Source of the DNA: an uncultured Alistipes sp.
Lineage (GTDB): Bacteria > Bacteroidota > Bacteroidia > Bacteroidales > Rikenellaceae
Direction of reading: 5' to 3'
Assembly: GCA_944322005.1 (NCBI GenBank)
Contig: CALUNL010000002.1
Location: forward strand, 248,001-312,000
DNA length: 64,000 bases
Shown here: in pieces, positions 8,646-16,976 of the stretch
How positions within the stretch are numbered: position 1 is the stretch's first letter
Layout of the letters: each line of letters opens with the position of its first letter
Translations under genes and position numbers: made by a program
Notes under the pieces: generated by a model
What the model saw: the letters and a program-made list of their open reading frames with translations, nothing else
The model's database searches: none
What the model was told of the DNA's origin: nothing

Positions 8646-9530
8646 TCAGTAGAGGTATGTCTTGCTTGATTTCATGTTTACGAACTTGTTCACCGCGAAC
8701 AGCGTGAAGAGCACGGCCACTATTATGCCGGCGACGACCATAGCCCCGGCAATCATGCCTATTTCGCGCAGCTGTGCCATTATGCCTATCTCGGGGAAGT
8801 TGGCGTTGAGGCCGTAGAGCGCGCCGCAGAGCAGTGCCGTTGCGAGCACTCCCGCGCAGAGCCCCTGCAGGGCGCTGGCGCCGAGGAACGGCTTCATGAT
8901 GAACCAGCGTGTGGCACCCACGAGCTTCATCGTGTTTATGATGTTGCGCTTGGAGATGATCACGAGCCTTATCGTGTTGTTGAGCAGCACGAGCGAGATG
9001 ACGAGCATCGTTCCGCCGAAGAGCAGCAGTATGATTTGCATGGTGTCGAGCACCGAGTGCATCTTCTCGAGGAACATGCGCGGGTAGGTCACCCTCTCCA
9101 CGCCATCGATTGCGGAGCTCTCCTCGACGAAGCTCTCGAGCGCCTGCACGTCGGACGAGCGCGCCGACAGCGTGACGTCGAAGGTGTCCGGCAGCGGGTT
9201 TTCGCCCATTATCCCCTCGATGTCGACGTCGAACGCCTGGCGGAACCCTTCATCGGCGAGTTTGTCCTCCTTCGATACGAACTGCACGGCGGCGACCATG
9301 TCGCTTCCGGCGAGTGCCGACCCTATGGAGTCGCGCTTCTCCTCCCCGAGCCCGTCCTTCAGCTCGACAATCATTGTTACGCTCTCGCGCATGCCTGTCG
9401 CGGCCCTGAGCACCGACATCATGACATATCCGACCGTTCCGAGCAGGAACAGCACCAGCGCTATGCTGACGGTGGACACCGCGTATGACCTTCTAACTCT
9501 GCGCTTGAGCAGCGCGTCGCTTCTTTTCAT
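8646..9530 (-). CDS. ftsX: FtsX-like cell-division membrane protein
   Basis: The 294-residue protein has one membrane helix near residues 20-42, a periplasmic domain of about 120 residues and three C-terminal helices, the FtsX plan. FtsX and the ATPase FtsE form an ABC-like complex that activates peptidoglycan hydrolases at the septum. The conserved stretch RNIINTMKLVGATRWFI precedes the third helix. No ftsE is in the window. The gene starts 38 bases inside the end of the YfhO-type gene and is followed at once by DUF3098. Confidence 0.92.
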   Translation of the reverse strand: MKRSDALLKRRVRRSYAVSTVSIALVLFLLGTVGYVMMSVLRAATGMRESVTMIVELKDGLGEEKRDSIGSALAGSDMVAAVQFVSKEDKLADEGFRQAFDVDIEGIMGENPLPDTFDVTLSARSSDVQALESFVEESSAIDGVERVTYPRMFLEKMHSVLDTMQIILLLFGGTMLVISLVLLNNTIRLVIISKRNIINTMKLVGATRWFIMKPFLGASALQGLCAGVLATALLCGALYGLNANFPEIGIMAQLREIGMIAGAMVVAGIIVAVLFTLFAVNKFVNMKSSKTYLY

Positions 9531-11988
9531 CTCTTACGTTGTAAATAACCGTTATTGCAAGTGCAAATATAATCAACAGCGAGCAAATCAGCGTAACCGC
9601 CTCGCAGATATTCCATCCCGGGGCGCGGAAACGCCACTCTATCTCGTGCCGGCCGGCCGGTATAACCGCCCCTCGCAGTATGTAGTCGGCACGGAAATAC
9701 GGCGACTCGACGCCGTCGACATACATCTTCCAGCCGTCGGCGAAGTATATCTCCGAGAATATCACGGCGCACTCCGACGGCGAGTCGCTGCGGTAGAGCA
9801 GGCGGTTCGGGCGGTACTCCGCAAGTTCGACCGTCCCGGAGGCGTCGTAGCGTCCTGCCACGCCGGCATCGCCGGCCGATACCACGGCCGTGACCTTCTT
9901 GTCTATCCTGCCGGTGGCGTCGAGCTCCTGCCGTGCGTTGTCCGCCACCACAATCTCGCCGACCGTCCATGCCGCCCCGTTTGCCGTCGGGCGCTCCATC
10001 ACGCCGCCGTCGGGGGTTATTATGTAGCGCGTGTCGAGCATGTCGAGGACACCCTCGTCAAGCTCCGTAAGGTAGCGGTCGATGATATCCTGATAGCGTC
10101 CGAGCTTGGCCCCGTGGTATCCGCCTACCGAACGGTGGAACATCGATGTCGTTGCGTCGTTGAACGGCGATACGGAGAGGTTCAGCACTCGGTATCCGAG
10201 CGTCGTGTCGGCCATTATCGCGCGGTCGGCGTCGGTCGGGACGATGCGGTTGCGCCGCTCCGTGACGAACTTCTCGTGTGGCAGGTATCGCATGTCTACC
10301 GTGGCGAGGTCGGCGAGCACCAGCGCTCCGACGGCCGCAAGCATCCACTCGCGGCGCAGCTTTCCTGCGGCAAACAGTGCGACAAATGCCGCCGTTGCGG
10401 CTATCAGCGCGAACGATCTCCATGCGTCGCTCTGCATTATCTCCGCGCGCTCCGTGGCCATGGCGTCGGCCACTCTCCAGCCGAGTTCGTCGTGCATGCC
10501 TCTGGCTATGAGCTCATCGCCTCCCGAATCCCTGAGCATCCGGTAGAACTCCGAACTCATCATCTCGTAGCTCTTCTCGTGCCCGAAGTCGAAGAGCGAT
10601 CCCCCGGCCACGGCGAAGAGCAGTGCGATGCCGCCCGTGATGCCTGCGGCCCATGCCACGGCACGCAATGTCCGGCGGCGTCCGGCCTCGTCGCCGCGCC
10701 CGTTCGGACCGGCGGTGCGCCACAGCTGCCACAGGCCGAATCCGGCCAGCAGCGGTATGGTCCACTCAACGACCACGAGAGCCATGGATACGGTCCTGAA
10801 CTTGTTGTAGAACGGCAGATATTTGAAGCAGAACTCGGTGAACCACATCAGGTTGTGCCCCCATGCCAGCAGTATCGCGATGAGCGTCGAGACGAGCACC
10901 CACCACCTGTTGCGCCGGTCGGCGAGCAGCGCACCCAGCAGGGCGAGGAATACGGCGGCGGCACCGAGGTATGTGGGGCCTGCCGTGTAGGGCTGGTCGC
11001 CCCAGTATGTAGGAAGGTATTGGGCGTACTCCTCCAACCCGACATCCTTCATGGATGCGGCCACCGGGCCGTCGCCGGAGAATGTACGGCCGGAATCACC
11101 GCCTGCAAAGTCGGCTATGAGCATGTTCCAGCTCTCCGTCCTGCCGTAGCTCCACGCGGTGGCGTATTCGAGGTCGAGCCCCTTCGCGGCACCGCCTTCG
11201 GCGAGCTCCGAACCGCCGCGTGTGGTCTCGGCCGTGTGGCGTGCGGCATACCATGCCGGCGAGAAGTTGGCGCCGAGAGCAAGCAGCGCCGCCGCGGCGA
11301 GGATTCCGGTGCGTTTGGCGAAGTCGGCAAGCCTCTTCCCGCGTATGGCGAAGACGAGGTCGTTGAGCCACAGCGCAACCGCCGCAATCATGAAGTAGTA
11401 TGTTATCTGCGGATGGTTGGCGCCGATTTCGAGTGCGGCGAATAGCGCCGCCAGAGCGCCTCCCGTAAGGGCGTTGCCGCGCAGGGCCATGTATATCGAA
11501 CCCATCATCGCCGGGGCGAAGACGAGCGCCCACATCTTCGTGACGTGGCCGGCACCTATTATCAGGAAGAAATATGTCGATAGTCCGTATGCGAGCCCGA
11601 CGACGATTCCGACCCATGCCGACATCCCCATCATCACGGCCATGAGCCATGCGGAGAGCATGGCGAAGAAGATGAATCCTGTCGGGGTGCCGACCATGCC
11701 TGTCAGGGCATCGCCCGCCTGCTTGAGTATCTGCGCCGGGTATCGGATGTTGATCATGTATGCCGGCATGCCGCCGAACATGGCTCCCGTCCACTGCGGG
11801 TCTTCGCCATATGTGTCGCGGCACTCGCGTATGTCGCGGCTCATGCCGTCGAACTGCTGTATGTCGTGCTGCGGCAGCACGCGTCCCTCGAACTGCGGGG
11901 CGAAGCATACGGCGCTCACGATGAAGAACACGATGACGGCCGATATGGCCGGCAAGGCTCTTTTTACTGTTTTCCGGAATTGGTTCAT
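9493..11988 (-). CDS. YfhO-family polytopic membrane protein
   Basis: With the ATG at 11988 the product is 831 residues with a dozen or so membrane helices and a soluble C-terminal domain of about 250 residues. Early motifs such as FAPQFEGRVLPQHDIQQFDG and GGMPAYM match the YfhO group, which in Firmicutes helps glycosylate lipoteichoic acid or lipids; in Bacteroidota the substrate is unknown. The frame stays open for another 365 codons upstream, but that stretch is antisense to the polyprenyl synthase gene. A TATCTTTG element 20 bases upstream supports the chosen start. Confidence 0.88.
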   Translation of the reverse strand: MNQFRKTVKRALPAISAVIVFFIVSAVCFAPQFEGRVLPQHDIQQFDGMSRDIRECRDTYGEDPQWTGAMFGGMPAYMINIRYPAQILKQAGDALTGMVGTPTGFIFFAMLSAWLMAVMMGMSAWVGIVVGLAYGLSTYFFLIIGAGHVTKMWALVFAPAMMGSIYMALRGNALTGGALAALFAALEIGANHPQITYYFMIAAVALWLNDLVFAIRGKRLADFAKRTGILAAAALLALGANFSPAWYAARHTAETTRGGSELAEGGAAKGLDLEYATAWSYGRTESWNMLIADFAGGDSGRTFSGDGPVAASMKDVGLEEYAQYLPTYWGDQPYTAGPTYLGAAAVFLALLGALLADRRNRWWVLVSTLIAILLAWGHNLMWFTEFCFKYLPFYNKFRTVSMALVVVEWTIPLLAGFGLWQLWRTAGPNGRGDEAGRRRTLRAVAWAAGITGGIALLFAVAGGSLFDFGHEKSYEMMSSEFYRMLRDSGGDELIARGMHDELGWRVADAMATERAEIMQSDAWRSFALIAATAAFVALFAAGKLRREWMLAAVGALVLADLATVDMRYLPHEKFVTERRNRIVPTDADRAIMADTTLGYRVLNLSVSPFNDATTSMFHRSVGGYHGAKLGRYQDIIDRYLTELDEGVLDMLDTRYIITPDGGVMERPTANGAAWTVGEIVVADNARQELDATGRIDKKVTAVVSAGDAGVAGRYDASGTVELAEYRPNRLLYRSDSPSECAVIFSEIYFADGWKMYVDGVESPYFRADYILRGAVIPAGRHEIEWRFRAPGWNICEAVTLICSLLIIFALAITVIYNVRDEKKRRAAQAQS

Positions 11989-12007
11989 TGCCTCTTTTTG
12001 TAATGTC

Positions 12008-12015
12008 CAAAGATA
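12008..12015 (-). promoter_or_regulatory. -7 promoter element of the yfhO-ftsX operon
   Basis: TATCTTTG on the minus strand, 20 bases before the ATG at 11988. It lies back to back with the plus-strand element at 12058-12065. No convincing -33 box. Confidence 0.55.
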
Positions 12016-12057
12016 GAAAAAAACATTGGTTTTGGGCCGATGATGACGAAAAATTGC

Positions 12058-12065
12058 TATCTTTG
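12058..12065 (+). promoter_or_regulatory. -7 promoter element of the polyprenyl synthase gene
   Basis: TATCTTTG; a TTTG at 12031-12034 lies 23 bases upstream, longer than the usual 19. The element falls inside the longest open frame (which opens at 12040), so the real start must be downstream, at 12073 or 12085. Confidence 0.6.
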
Positions 12066-12084
12066 TTCTGATATGACTCATCAC

Positions 12085-13068
12085 ATGGAAGCACTTGATG
12101 CAATTCGCAGGCCGATTGTAAGGGAACTCGGAGAGTTCGATGAATTTGTCCGCCACCATTTCGGCGGAAAGGGGGAGGGACTTCTGGCGCAGATGTTGGA
12201 TTATGTGCTCTCCTCGAGGGGAAAGGGGCTCCGCCCGACCATAGTCATGCTCTCGGCGGGGCTGAACTCGCCGTCCGGAGGCTTCGGCAAGCGGACGATG
12301 CTTGCCGGAATGCTCATAGAGATGATTCACGTGGCGTCGCTCATCCACGACGACGTCATCGACGAGTCGAACCTCCGCCGCGGCCGCGCATCGGTCAACG
12401 CACGTTGGCAGTCGCGCAATGCGGTCATCGTGGGCGACTACATCCTGGCGCGCAACATGAGCCTCGGCCTGAGCAGCGGCCAGATAGACCTTTTGAGCCA
12501 CATAATAGGCAACATGTCCACCCTCTGCGAGGGTGAGATCATACAGAGCGACCACGCGAGCAAGCTCGACACCACGCGCGAGTCCTATTTCGACATAATC
12601 CACAAGAAGACGGCGAGCCTCTTCGGCACCTGTGCTTCGGCCGGGGCCATGTCGGTCGGTGCGCCGCAGGAGCGGGTGCGCTCCATGCACCGTTTCGGCG
12701 AGCAGCTGGGAATGGCGTTCCAGATCAAGGACGACATGCTCGACTATGCGCGTTCGTCTTCCACGGGCAAACCCGCCAACAACGACCTGCGCGAGCGCAA
12801 GATTACGCTTCCGCTTATAGAGGTGCTGGAGCGGGCTGACGACGGTCTGAAGGGCGAGATAGTCTCGGCTCTCGAACGGTGTCCGGAGGAGGATGCGGTT
12901 GACCTCATACAGCGCCGTGTGGACGAGATGCACGGGACGGAGCTTGCGGGGGAGACCATGAAGGGATTTTTGCAGCGTGCGATGTCGGAACTCGCCGGAT
13001 ACGGTGAGTCCCCGTACCGCGACTCGATGATGAGCCTCTGCACTTACGTGGCCGAAAGGGACAGATAG
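12085..13068 (+). CDS. Polyprenyl diphosphate synthase (trans, long chain)
   Basis: This 327-residue enzyme adds isopentenyl diphosphate units to an allylic primer, giving the long isoprenoid tail of menaquinone. The two aspartate-rich motifs of trans-prenyltransferases are present: DDVID at about 89-93 and DDMLD at 216-220, with KGLRP upstream. It is IspB/HepT-like; chain length cannot be read off. Start 12085 (MEALDAIRRPI) matches the family; ATG 12073 adds four residues and would leave almost no leader. A sugar transporter follows after 48 bases. Confidence 0.9.
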   Translation: MEALDAIRRPIVRELGEFDEFVRHHFGGKGEGLLAQMLDYVLSSRGKGLRPTIVMLSAGLNSPSGGFGKRTMLAGMLIEMIHVASLIHDDVIDESNLRRGRASVNARWQSRNAVIVGDYILARNMSLGLSSGQIDLLSHIIGNMSTLCEGEIIQSDHASKLDTTRESYFDIIHKKTASLFGTCASAGAMSVGAPQERVRSMHRFGEQLGMAFQIKDDMLDYARSSSTGKPANNDLRERKITLPLIEVLERADDGLKGEIVSALERCPEEDAVDLIQRRVDEMHGTELAGETMKGFLQRAMSELAGYGESPYRDSMMSLCTYVAERDR

Positions 13069-13116
13069 GAATCCTTCAAACAAAACGACATAAAACGGAA
13101 ACTTAAAGGAAAAACT

Positions 13117-14406
13117 ATGGAAAAAAGAGAGAAAAAGAACTACACCCTACCCATTATCATCATGTTCGCACTCTTTTTCATGATTGCCTTCGTCACGGGT
13201 CTCCAGAACCCTCTCGGGGTAATCGTGAAGGAGCAGTTCAATCTCGCCAACTGGCAGTCGCAGCTCGGCAATGCGGCCAACTTCATCGCATATGCCTTTA
13301 TGGGACTTCCTGCCGGAATGATGCTCCAGCGCATCGGCTACAAGCGTACGGCGCTCACGGCCGTTGCCGTCGGCTTCATCGGAGTGGCGGTGATATATCT
13401 GGGCGGCCGCATGGAGAGTTTCCCGATATACATCATGGGCGCCTTCATCGGCGGTTTCTCGATGTGCATGCTCAACACGGTGGTCAACCCGATGCTCAAC
13501 ACCATCGGAGGAGGCGGCAACCGCGGTAACCAGCTCGTGCAGTTCGGCGGTTCGTTCAATTCGCTCGGTGCGACGATAGTTCCGGTGCTCGGCGGTTACC
13601 TGATGGGCTCCGGAAAGACCATCGAGAGCACCTCCCCGGCACTGTGGCTTGCGATGGGCATATTCCTGCTTGCGTTCGTGGTGCTCTACCTGGCCAACAT
13701 ACCGGAGCCGTTCGTGGTATCCGACAAACCGGCCGGAAATAGGGGAGAGGCACGCTATTCGGCACTTTCGTTCCGCCACTTCATCCTCGGCATCGTCGGC
13801 ATATTCATCTATGTCGGCATCGAAGTGGGCATACCGAATACCGCCAACCTCTACATGACGAGCCCTGCGGAGCACGGAGGTCTCGGCATCGCCGAGAGTA
13901 CGGCCGGAATGGTGGTCGGCATCTACTGGCTGCTGATGCTCTGCGGACGTCTCATAGGCGGTGCGCTCGGCGCGAAGTTCTCGTCAAAGGCTATGTTGAC
14001 CAGCGTGTCGGTACTCGGAGCCCTGCTCGTGGTGCTTGCCATGCTGCTGCCGGAGGTTTCGGTGAAGATGCCGGCATTCGACAGCAAGACCTTCACCTTC
14101 TCGCTCGAGAGCGTTCCGGTGAACGTGATGCTGCTTATGCTCTGCGGACTCTGCACATCGGTGATGTGGGGAAGCATCTTCAACCTCGCCGTAGAGGGTC
14201 TGGGCAAGTACACCTCGATGGCATCGGGCATCTTCATGGTCATGGTATGCGGCGGCGGAGTGTTGCCGGTAATCCAGGGCTGGATCGCCGACAAGTCGAA
14301 CTACATCGACTCCTACTGGCTTATCGTGGCCTGCCTGCTCTACCTGCTCTTCTACGCCCTTGTGGGTTCGAAGAACGTGAACAGGAACATCCCGGTGGAG
14401 GATTGA
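13117..14406 (+). CDS. MFS sugar transporter, FHS (FucP/GluP) type
   Basis: The 429-residue protein has twelve predicted membrane helices. It shows FucP/GluP-type stretches near the N terminus (FVTGLQNPLGVIVKEQF, ANFIAYAFMGLPAGMML) and KRTALTAVAVGFIG after helix 2. Members import fucose, glucose or galactose with protons; which sugar is taken here is unknown. It follows the polyprenyl synthase gene by 48 bases without a visible promoter and ends at a strong terminator, so the two may be one transcript although their functions are unrelated. Confidence 0.9.
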   Translation: MEKREKKNYTLPIIIMFALFFMIAFVTGLQNPLGVIVKEQFNLANWQSQLGNAANFIAYAFMGLPAGMMLQRIGYKRTALTAVAVGFIGVAVIYLGGRMESFPIYIMGAFIGGFSMCMLNTVVNPMLNTIGGGGNRGNQLVQFGGSFNSLGATIVPVLGGYLMGSGKTIESTSPALWLAMGIFLLAFVVLYLANIPEPFVVSDKPAGNRGEARYSALSFRHFILGIVGIFIYVGIEVGIPNTANLYMTSPAEHGGLGIAESTAGMVVGIYWLLMLCGRLIGGALGAKFSSKAMLTSVSVLGALLVVLAMLLPEVSVKMPAFDSKTFTFSLESVPVNVMLLMLCGLCTSVMWGSIFNLAVEGLGKYTSMASGIFMVMVCGGGVLPVIQGWIADKSNYIDSYWLIVACLLYLLFYALVGSKNVNRNIPVED

Positions 14407-14428
14407 CGCTCCATATTACAGAAATAAC

Positions 14429-14464
14429 GGACGGCCGCCCTTTGCTGGGCGGCCGTCCCGTTTT
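14429..14464 (+). terminator. Terminator after the MFS sugar transporter
   Basis: A perfect 12-bp stem, GGACGGCCGCCC (14429-14440) with GGGCGGCCGTCC (14447-14458), then CGTTTT. Confidence 0.85.
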
Positions 14465-14494
14465 ACCAAGCCGCGCCGGCGCGGCATTCGCAGA

Positions 14495-15418
14495 CTATCT
14501 TATCTCAACTTCGGCGAGCATGAAGTAGTGGTCGGAAGGGTAGATGCCGTCCGGACGGTCCTTCAGCACCTCGCACGAGAGGGCCTCCGCCCCGCCGCGC
14601 ACGAAGATGTAGTCGATGCGTCCGGCCGAGGGTTTCGCCGGCCGTTCGTCGCCGAGGAAGGCGTGGCAGGTGTAGCCGAACTCGCGGCCGCCGTGCAGGA
14701 TGTCGTAGGCGTCGCTCCATCCGCTGAGGGTGAACGTGCGTGCCGGGGCGTCATCCGTGCGCGAGTTGAAGTCGCCGCAGAGTATCTGCGGGAATGCCTC
14801 CCCGTATTGCGCTGCCTCGCGTGCTATGAGCTCGGCCTGTCGGGCCTTCGCCTCCGGCACCTTGTGGTCGAGGTGTACGTCGAGAAGGCGGAACTCACGC
14901 CCGCTGCGGCGGTCGCGGAGCCTCACCCAGTTGCAGTGGCGCGCACGGTTGGTGCCCCACGACATGCTTCCGCAAATGAGCGGGTCCTCCGACAGCCAGT
15001 ATGTTCCGGCCGCCGTAAGCTCGTAACGGTCGCGGCGGAAAAATATCACGTTCTTGCCTATCAGGTGGTAGCCCTCCTCGTAAGGATCCATCTCCGGCCC
15101 CTCGAACCCGAACGGGAAGTAGTCGGAAAGCTGTTCCCGGCAGAAGTCGTAGGAGTCGTATATCACCTCCTGCATGGCGATGATGTCGGGGTCGTGCGCG
15201 CGCAGGGTCTTGATGAGCGACTGCCGGCGCTCTTCCCACCGGCGCCCCGGCTGTTCGTCGGCCGGCAGCCCGGTTATGCGGATGTTGCATGTCATGATGC
15301 GGTGCACGCTCTCTTCTGCGGAGGATTGCGATGCGTCGGAGCCTCCGCCACCTTTGCCGGTGCACCCGGCAAACAGTACAGCTGCGGCCATGACCGCAGC
15401 CATGCATGGTCTTTTCAT
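14495..15418 (-). CDS. Secreted lipoprotein of the endonuclease/exonuclease/phosphatase fold
   Basis: The 307-residue product starts with a lipoprotein signal peptide ending at LFAGC (Cys19), followed by a Gly/Ser linker. The rest is an EEP domain: TCNIRI at about 43-48, AMQEV with the metal-binding Glu at 84, GDFNSR near 215 and the C-terminal SDHY. Such Mg-dependent phosphodiesterases cleave nucleic acids, inositol phosphates or sphingolipid head groups. The lipid anchor suggests the outer membrane or cell surface. It lies 72 bases after the oxidoreductase row, past a terminator, and no TAnnTTTG box is seen, so its promoter is uncertain. Confidence 0.9.
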   Translation of the reverse strand: MKRPCMAAVMAAAVLFAGCTGKGGGGSDASQSSAEESVHRIMTCNIRITGLPADEQPGRRWEERRQSLIKTLRAHDPDIIAMQEVIYDSYDFCREQLSDYFPFGFEGPEMDPYEEGYHLIGKNVIFFRRDRYELTAAGTYWLSEDPLICGSMSWGTNRARHCNWVRLRDRRSGREFRLLDVHLDHKVPEAKARQAELIAREAAQYGEAFPQILCGDFNSRTDDAPARTFTLSGWSDAYDILHGGREFGYTCHAFLGDERPAKPSAGRIDYIFVRGGAEALSCEVLKDRPDGIYPSDHYFMLAEVEIR

Positions 15419-15440
15419 GTGTAAATCCCTTTGTGTCGTA

Positions 15441-15471
15441 AGAAAAGGGGCGGCGTATGTCGCGCCGCCCC
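15441..15471 (-). terminator. Terminator of the kinase-transporter-oxidoreductase operon
   Basis: On the minus strand GGGGCGGCG (15471-15463) pairs with CGCCGCCCC (15455-15447), followed by TTTTCT. It closes the operon before the EEP lipoprotein gene. Confidence 0.75.
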
Positions 15472-15490
15472 GGTTTGCGTATGTCGGTGG

Positions 15491-16855
15491 TTACCGCAGA
15501 TAACCGCCGTTGTCCAGCAGTGCCTTCTGCACCTTCTTCACGTCGACCTCCGACGGGTCAACGCCGTCCTCGATGGCGATTCTCGCAGCCGCTCCGGCAG
15601 CCTCGCCCATGGCCATGCAGGTGGCCATCACGCGTGTGGCGGCCATCGCCTTGTGGTCCATCGAGGCGTTGCGCCCGGCAACCAGCAGACCCTTGATCTT
15701 CTCCGGTACGAGCGTGCGGTACGGTATCTCATAGTCGCCCTTGCTGTAGATGAGCGTACAGTCGCCGCCCTCCTCGTGGTGCAGGTCGACAGGGTAGCTC
15801 GCAACGGCTATCTCGTCGTCGAAGTGCCTTGCCTCCAGAAGGTCCTCCTTGGTGAGAGTGTACTTGCCGACGATGACGCGGCTCTCGCGGATGCCCGTGA
15901 ACGGCGGCACCGTCTCGAGCCATGCGTTCTCGAATCCCGGGATGTAGTCCTTGAGGTACCTTACGGCCTCGTAGAGCTGCTTGCGGCACTTGTGCTCGGC
16001 GTGGGTGTAGCTTGCCGGGTCGGTGGAGTCGACGCCGCTCACGCGGGTCATGTTGACCCACACCTCGTCGTCGTTAATTCCCGTGGTGAATATCGTACGG
16101 TCGACGGTGAGGCCGTAACCCTTGCTGCGGGCGTCGGCCAGCTGCTTGCGCATGCCCACCATGGTGAACTTGCCCTTGCGGAACTGCTCCGGCGGCATGA
16201 TGTCCATGCCGTATTCGTCGTAGTGGTTCACGACGTTGTCACGCACCTGCGCCATGTTGACGCCGCGCATGGAGAACATGAGCGAAGGCGGCTGCATGCG
16301 TCCCCTCTCGTCGCCCTTGCGGCACTCGACGCCGGCACGGAATGCCACGTCGGCATCGCCCGTACAGTCGATGACCGTCTTTGCGAGAATGGCCTCGCGG
16401 CCCGCCTTGCTCTCGATGATTACGCCCTTTACGCAACCGTCCTCGACGATGGCGTCCGAGGCGAAGGCATAGAGAAGCACGTCGACCCCTGCATCGTCCA
16501 TCATCTCCCATGCGACGGTCTTTATCTCCTCCGAATCGGCTATCGTAAGGCTTATGTGAAGTTTGCACGGAGTGTGTTCCGAAGCCGCGTTGCGTGCGCG
16601 CAGGCGATCTATGAACTTCTGCGCCGCACCCTTTATAACCTGCTCGCCCTTGGCATTGAGATATGAGAGGATCGGCAGTCCTATGGTGAGGTTTCCTCCC
16701 AGATAGCCGCGCGACTCGATGAGCATCACCTTGAGTTTTCCGTCTTTGGCGGCCGCTTCCGCCGCCATTATTCCAGCCGGGCCCGAGCCCACGACGAGAA
16801 CGTCAACCTCCGCACGCACCCTGATTTCGCGTGCCGGTTCCTTTATGGTTTTCAT
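15491..16855 (-). CDS. FAD-dependent oxidoreductase, paralogue 1
   Basis: This 454-residue protein opens with a Rossmann motif, VDVLVVGSGPAGIMAAEAA (Gly-rich loop at about 23-28), then LIESRGYLGGNLTIG, the pattern of the FAD_oxidored family related to fumarate-reductase and thiazole-type flavoproteins. DCTGDADVAFRAGV near 150 is a second FAD-contact motif. There is no signal peptide, so it is cytoplasmic. It is the last of three equal-length paralogues; its middle is closer to paralogue 2 than to 3. The substrate is unknown; the kinase and transporter upstream suggest oxidation or reduction of a sugar, polyol or sugar acid. Confidence 0.88.
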   Translation of the reverse strand: MKTIKEPAREIRVRAEVDVLVVGSGPAGIMAAEAAAKDGKLKVMLIESRGYLGGNLTIGLPILSYLNAKGEQVIKGAAQKFIDRLRARNAASEHTPCKLHISLTIADSEEIKTVAWEMMDDAGVDVLLYAFASDAIVEDGCVKGVIIESKAGREAILAKTVIDCTGDADVAFRAGVECRKGDERGRMQPPSLMFSMRGVNMAQVRDNVVNHYDEYGMDIMPPEQFRKGKFTMVGMRKQLADARSKGYGLTVDRTIFTTGINDDEVWVNMTRVSGVDSTDPASYTHAEHKCRKQLYEAVRYLKDYIPGFENAWLETVPPFTGIRESRVIVGKYTLTKEDLLEARHFDDEIAVASYPVDLHHEEGGDCTLIYSKGDYEIPYRTLVPEKIKGLLVAGRNASMDHKAMAATRVMATCMAMGEAAGAAARIAIEDGVDPSEVDVKKVQKALLDNGGYLR

Positions 16856-16876
16856 GGTATGGTTTTGTTTTCAGGC

Positions 16877-16976
16877 TGTCTGATTACGTTTTCTATCCGA
16901 GGTATGCCCCGTTTTCCAGCAGCGCCTTCTGCACCCTCTTCACGTCGACCTTCGACGGGTCGACACCATCCTCGAG
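16877..16976. repeat. 100-bp exact repeat, copy at the 3' end of oxidoreductase 2
   Basis: These 100 bases (spacer plus the codons for the last residues, ending VQKALLENGAYLG) are identical to 18278-18377 at the 3' end of paralogue 3. The offset is 1401 bases. Confidence 0.9.

Noticed and set aside
11989-13083. N-terminal extension of the YfhO-type frame
   Set aside because: It is wholly antisense to the polyprenyl synthase gene and precedes the minus-strand promoter element at 12008-12015.
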